Assembly (NCBI GenBank): GCA_964007475.1
Contig: OZ023274.1
Span: forward strand, 74,349,303-74,413,302
Length of the DNA stretch: 64,000 bases
Direction: 5' to 3'
DNA from: Hybos culiciformis
Lineage: Eukaryota; Arthropoda; Insecta; Diptera; Hybotidae
Both the position numbers and the translations under genes were made by a program. The notes beneath the pieces are model-generated. The model worked only from the letters and a program-made list of their open reading frames with translations. It was not told where the DNA came from and did no database searches. This document shows, piece by piece, positions 61,900 to 64,000 of this stretch. Each line of letters opens with the position of its first letter. Position 1 is the first letter of the stretch.

Positions 61900-62535
61900 T
61901 AGTAGATTGTTGTATATGTTAACGAAATTTGTTATTAATTAAGAGTTCTGTGTACACAAAAATACATTGACACGAGACCGAAGGTCGAGTGATATAAATT
62001 GACAAGTGTCAATGTATTTTTGTGTAAATACAGAACGAGTTGTATAACAAATTTTGTTTACATATCCAATATACTGTTTTAATGTGCATGTGTAAGGTAG
62101 TTGCAGTCTATACATTTACAATGAAAAAAAAAAAAAAACAAAAGTTGATTTACACATTTTTTTTTTCATTTTTTGTTGGTATTTGTCTGTATTGAAATAT
62201 TGTGAGTGCTATTATTTTTGTTTAGGTATTACGGAATATTCAATATGAAACATTTAATGAATCGAATGAAGCATTTAATGAATGGGAGAGGCATTTAATG
62301 AATGGAAGAGGCATTTAATGAATGGAATGAAGCATTTAATGAATGGAATGAAGCATTTAATGAATGGGAGAGGCATTTAATGAATGGAAGAGGCATTTAA
62401 TGAATTGAATGAAGCATTTAATGAATGGAATGAAGCATTTAATGATTGCATGTGTATGGCTATCGAAGCATATAATATTCCATTTAGCGTTCTAAATTCT
62501 ATACTACTAAATACAACATACCGAGCACATGGCCA
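61900..62535 (+). mobile_element. TTAA-target hairpin element, copy 2 (20-bp minisatellite)
   Basis: Flanked by TTAA at 61896-61899 and 62536-62539; copy 1 of the segmental repeat has a single TTAA at the same place, so the ends are exact. From left to right: TAGTAGATTGTTG, a hairpin of about 140 bp (arms with AAAAATACATTGACAC and complement, loop GAGACCGAAGGTCGAG), an A-run, a tandem array, and the end GAGCACATGGCCA. Confidence 0.88.
62245..62450. repeat. Minisatellite, about 20-bp unit, roughly ten copies
   Basis: Units GCATTTAATGAATGGAATGAA and GCATTTAATGAATGGGAGAG alternate in a partly higher-order pattern. Lies inside TTAA element copy 2. Confidence 0.88.
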
Positions 62536-62774
62536 TTAAAGATATTTAAACTACTTGTCACATTAAACTTTTCAAACTAATAAAATTGTATGTGTATCAG
62601 GTGTACATGCGTGTCATATTGCAAGAAAAGTTATGCATTTCATTATTGTTTTAAATTAAAAAATGTGTTCAAATAAAACTCGTATACAAAATGAATTGAT
62701 AATTGATTAGAAAAGTATACATATACTTATGTACTTATGAATAATGTTTGCATATAGCTGCATAGAACAAAAAC

Positions 62775-63444
62775 GGTACCTGGAATATTCGTCTAAAATA
62801 ATTCGTCTATAAATAATTAGTCTAAAAACTATTAATCTAATAACATTTCGTCTAAAAGTGCAATTCGTCTAAAAACAATTAGTCTAAAAATTAATCATCT
62901 AATAAATTTTCGTCTAAAAGGGCAATTCGTCTAAAAACAATTAGTCTAAAAACTTTTCATCTAATAACAGTTCTTCTAAAGTAGTTCGTTTCAGAAGGAA
63001 AATCGTTTAAAATAAATTAATTATTAAAACTATATTGTATCAAATTCAACTAAATTATTCAATTTAAATTTAAAAAGAAAACAAATTTTCATTTATATTT
63101 TTAATATTTAATTTAATATTAAATTTGAGTAAAACGGAATAAGCGGACGCAATTTACATGCAAAATTTTGTTAAATAGGGTTGTAATCCCTTATTGTGGA
63201 CGAATTTTGTGACTAATTAATTTTAGACGAATTGTATTAGACAAATTGATTTTAGACTAATTGTTTTTAGACGAATTGTTTTAGACGAATTGTTTTAGAC
63301 GAATTATTTTAGAGAAATTGTTTTAGACTAATTGTTTTTAGACGAATTGTTTTAGATGAATTGTTTTAGACGAATTGTTTTAGACAAATTGTTTTAGACG
63401 AATTGAGCTTAGACGAACTGTTTTAGACGAATTGCCCGCGAACC
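62775..63444. mobile_element. Motif-echo element 3 (ATTCGTCTAAAA type), 670 bp, 9-bp TSD, empty site in copy 1
   Basis: The left part repeats ATTCGTCTAAAA and AATTAGTCTAAAA about every 15 bp. The right part repeats TTTTAGACGAATTG many times. The centre (about 63010-63190) is ordinary AT-rich DNA. Ends GGTAC... and ...GAACC. Perfect 9-bp duplication AACAAAAAC at 62766-62774 and 63445-63453, single at 58941-58949 in repeat copy 1. No protein. Confidence 0.88.
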
Positions 63445-64000
63445 AACAAAAACTGGATATAGTTTATAAAAACAAAATTTTTGATTTTAAAATAATTATT
63501 AAAAAACTGTACTTTTTTTTAATTTTTATCAATTTGTAGCTTTAAGATAGTTTTATACATTCTTAAATTCTTACATTTGTATTTATTTAGTAAATATTCG
63601 AATTTAAGTTAAACTTTTAAATAAATTTGTGAATTATTTCATATAATTTATTTTTCCAAATTATGTGTTGTGTACTGTATATATAAATTAATATAATAAA
63701 TTATATATTATACGTTGAAGTTAAATTAAGTTTTTTGTAAGCCTTTCATAAGATATTTCTGAAAATAATAATGAAAGAATTATGGAACAAATGCATGTAC
63801 CTTTGGCCAAAAATAAAAGTCAACTTCGATGCCCAAAAGCTTTTTATACATAATTTTTTTAAAAGAAAATAGTTTTTATCTTCGATCTTTTAATAAAGTA
63901 AATAATACCATAATATGGACACAAATTAAAGATAGTTTTATTTTCTTGATAATCAAAAAATACTAAGACTGAATTGTCAATAAGTTTAAAACTCTAACAT

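Larger units (their letters stand above)
61736..64000. repeat. Direct segmental repeat, copy 2, with two insertions
   Basis: Matches 58521-59500 in order through to the window end. It is interrupted by a TTAA element (61900-62535) and motif-echo element 3 (62775-63444), each bounded by a target duplication that is single in copy 1. An extra 20-bp segment near 62595-62620 is a further small difference. Confidence 0.85.

Noticed and set aside
62245..62450. Regular short repeats considered as a CRISPR array
   Set aside because: Units are contiguous without unique spacers, inside a mobile element of an intron-bearing genome.

Overview
The window is AT-rich animal nuclear DNA. The genes have GT-AG introns of 57 bp to several kb, short coding first exons, and transposon remnants of the hAT, PIF/Harbinger, mariner-like and TTAA-target types. 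The gene family (SLC17 anion cotransporters of the insect 'putative inorganic phosphate cotransporter' kind, in a tandem array) points to an insect. I cannot name the species. Two runs of exactly 200 N (21031-21230, 60328-60527) are scaffold gaps.

Layout: eight SLC17/MFS genes or remnants, all on the plus strand. Gene 1 (about 3607-7553) is divergent and has an extra intron. Genes 2, 3, 5, 6 and 7 (11224-33351) share one architecture: a 28-58 bp first exon ending in phase 1, an exon of exactly 137 bp, an exon of exactly 1071 bp encoding most of the transporter, and a last exon of 162 bp (141 bp in gene 7). Gene 4 (21400-22853) is a broken recent copy of gene 6. Gene 8 (exons 55888-58290) is separated from the array by about 22 kb without another convincing gene. 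It keeps two introns the array genes lack, has up to three candidate alternative first exons (40294, 51977, 54846), and has an unresolved one-base frame problem at its last splice junction.

The non-coding DNA is full of non-autonomous mobile elements, several delimited by exact target-site duplications (TSDs). Most notable are three elements (19416-20281, 21600-22149, 62775-63444) that share a design but not a sequence. Each half is made of a short degenerate motif echoed many times, inverted in the other half, and each is flanked by a perfect 9-bp TSD; two of the three also have an uninterrupted empty site elsewhere in the window. A second group has TTAA targets, a conserved hairpin and a different internal minisatellite in each copy. 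There is also a 217-bp fold-back MITE with 7-bp TSDs in two nearly identical copies, a 522-bp hAT-type MITE, and a 1.5-kb hAT-type element with a MITE and tRNA-like units inside it. Downstream of gene 8, a segment of about 1 kb is duplicated in direct orientation (58521-59500 and 61736-64000), and the second copy has received two of these insertions.

The genes are paralogues, not a pathway: each would encode a 12-helix membrane symporter of about 465-500 residues. Differences at positions conserved in the family (the TM1 Arg, the His after TM4, the acidic residue in TM4) suggest that some copies have changed specificity or coupling.
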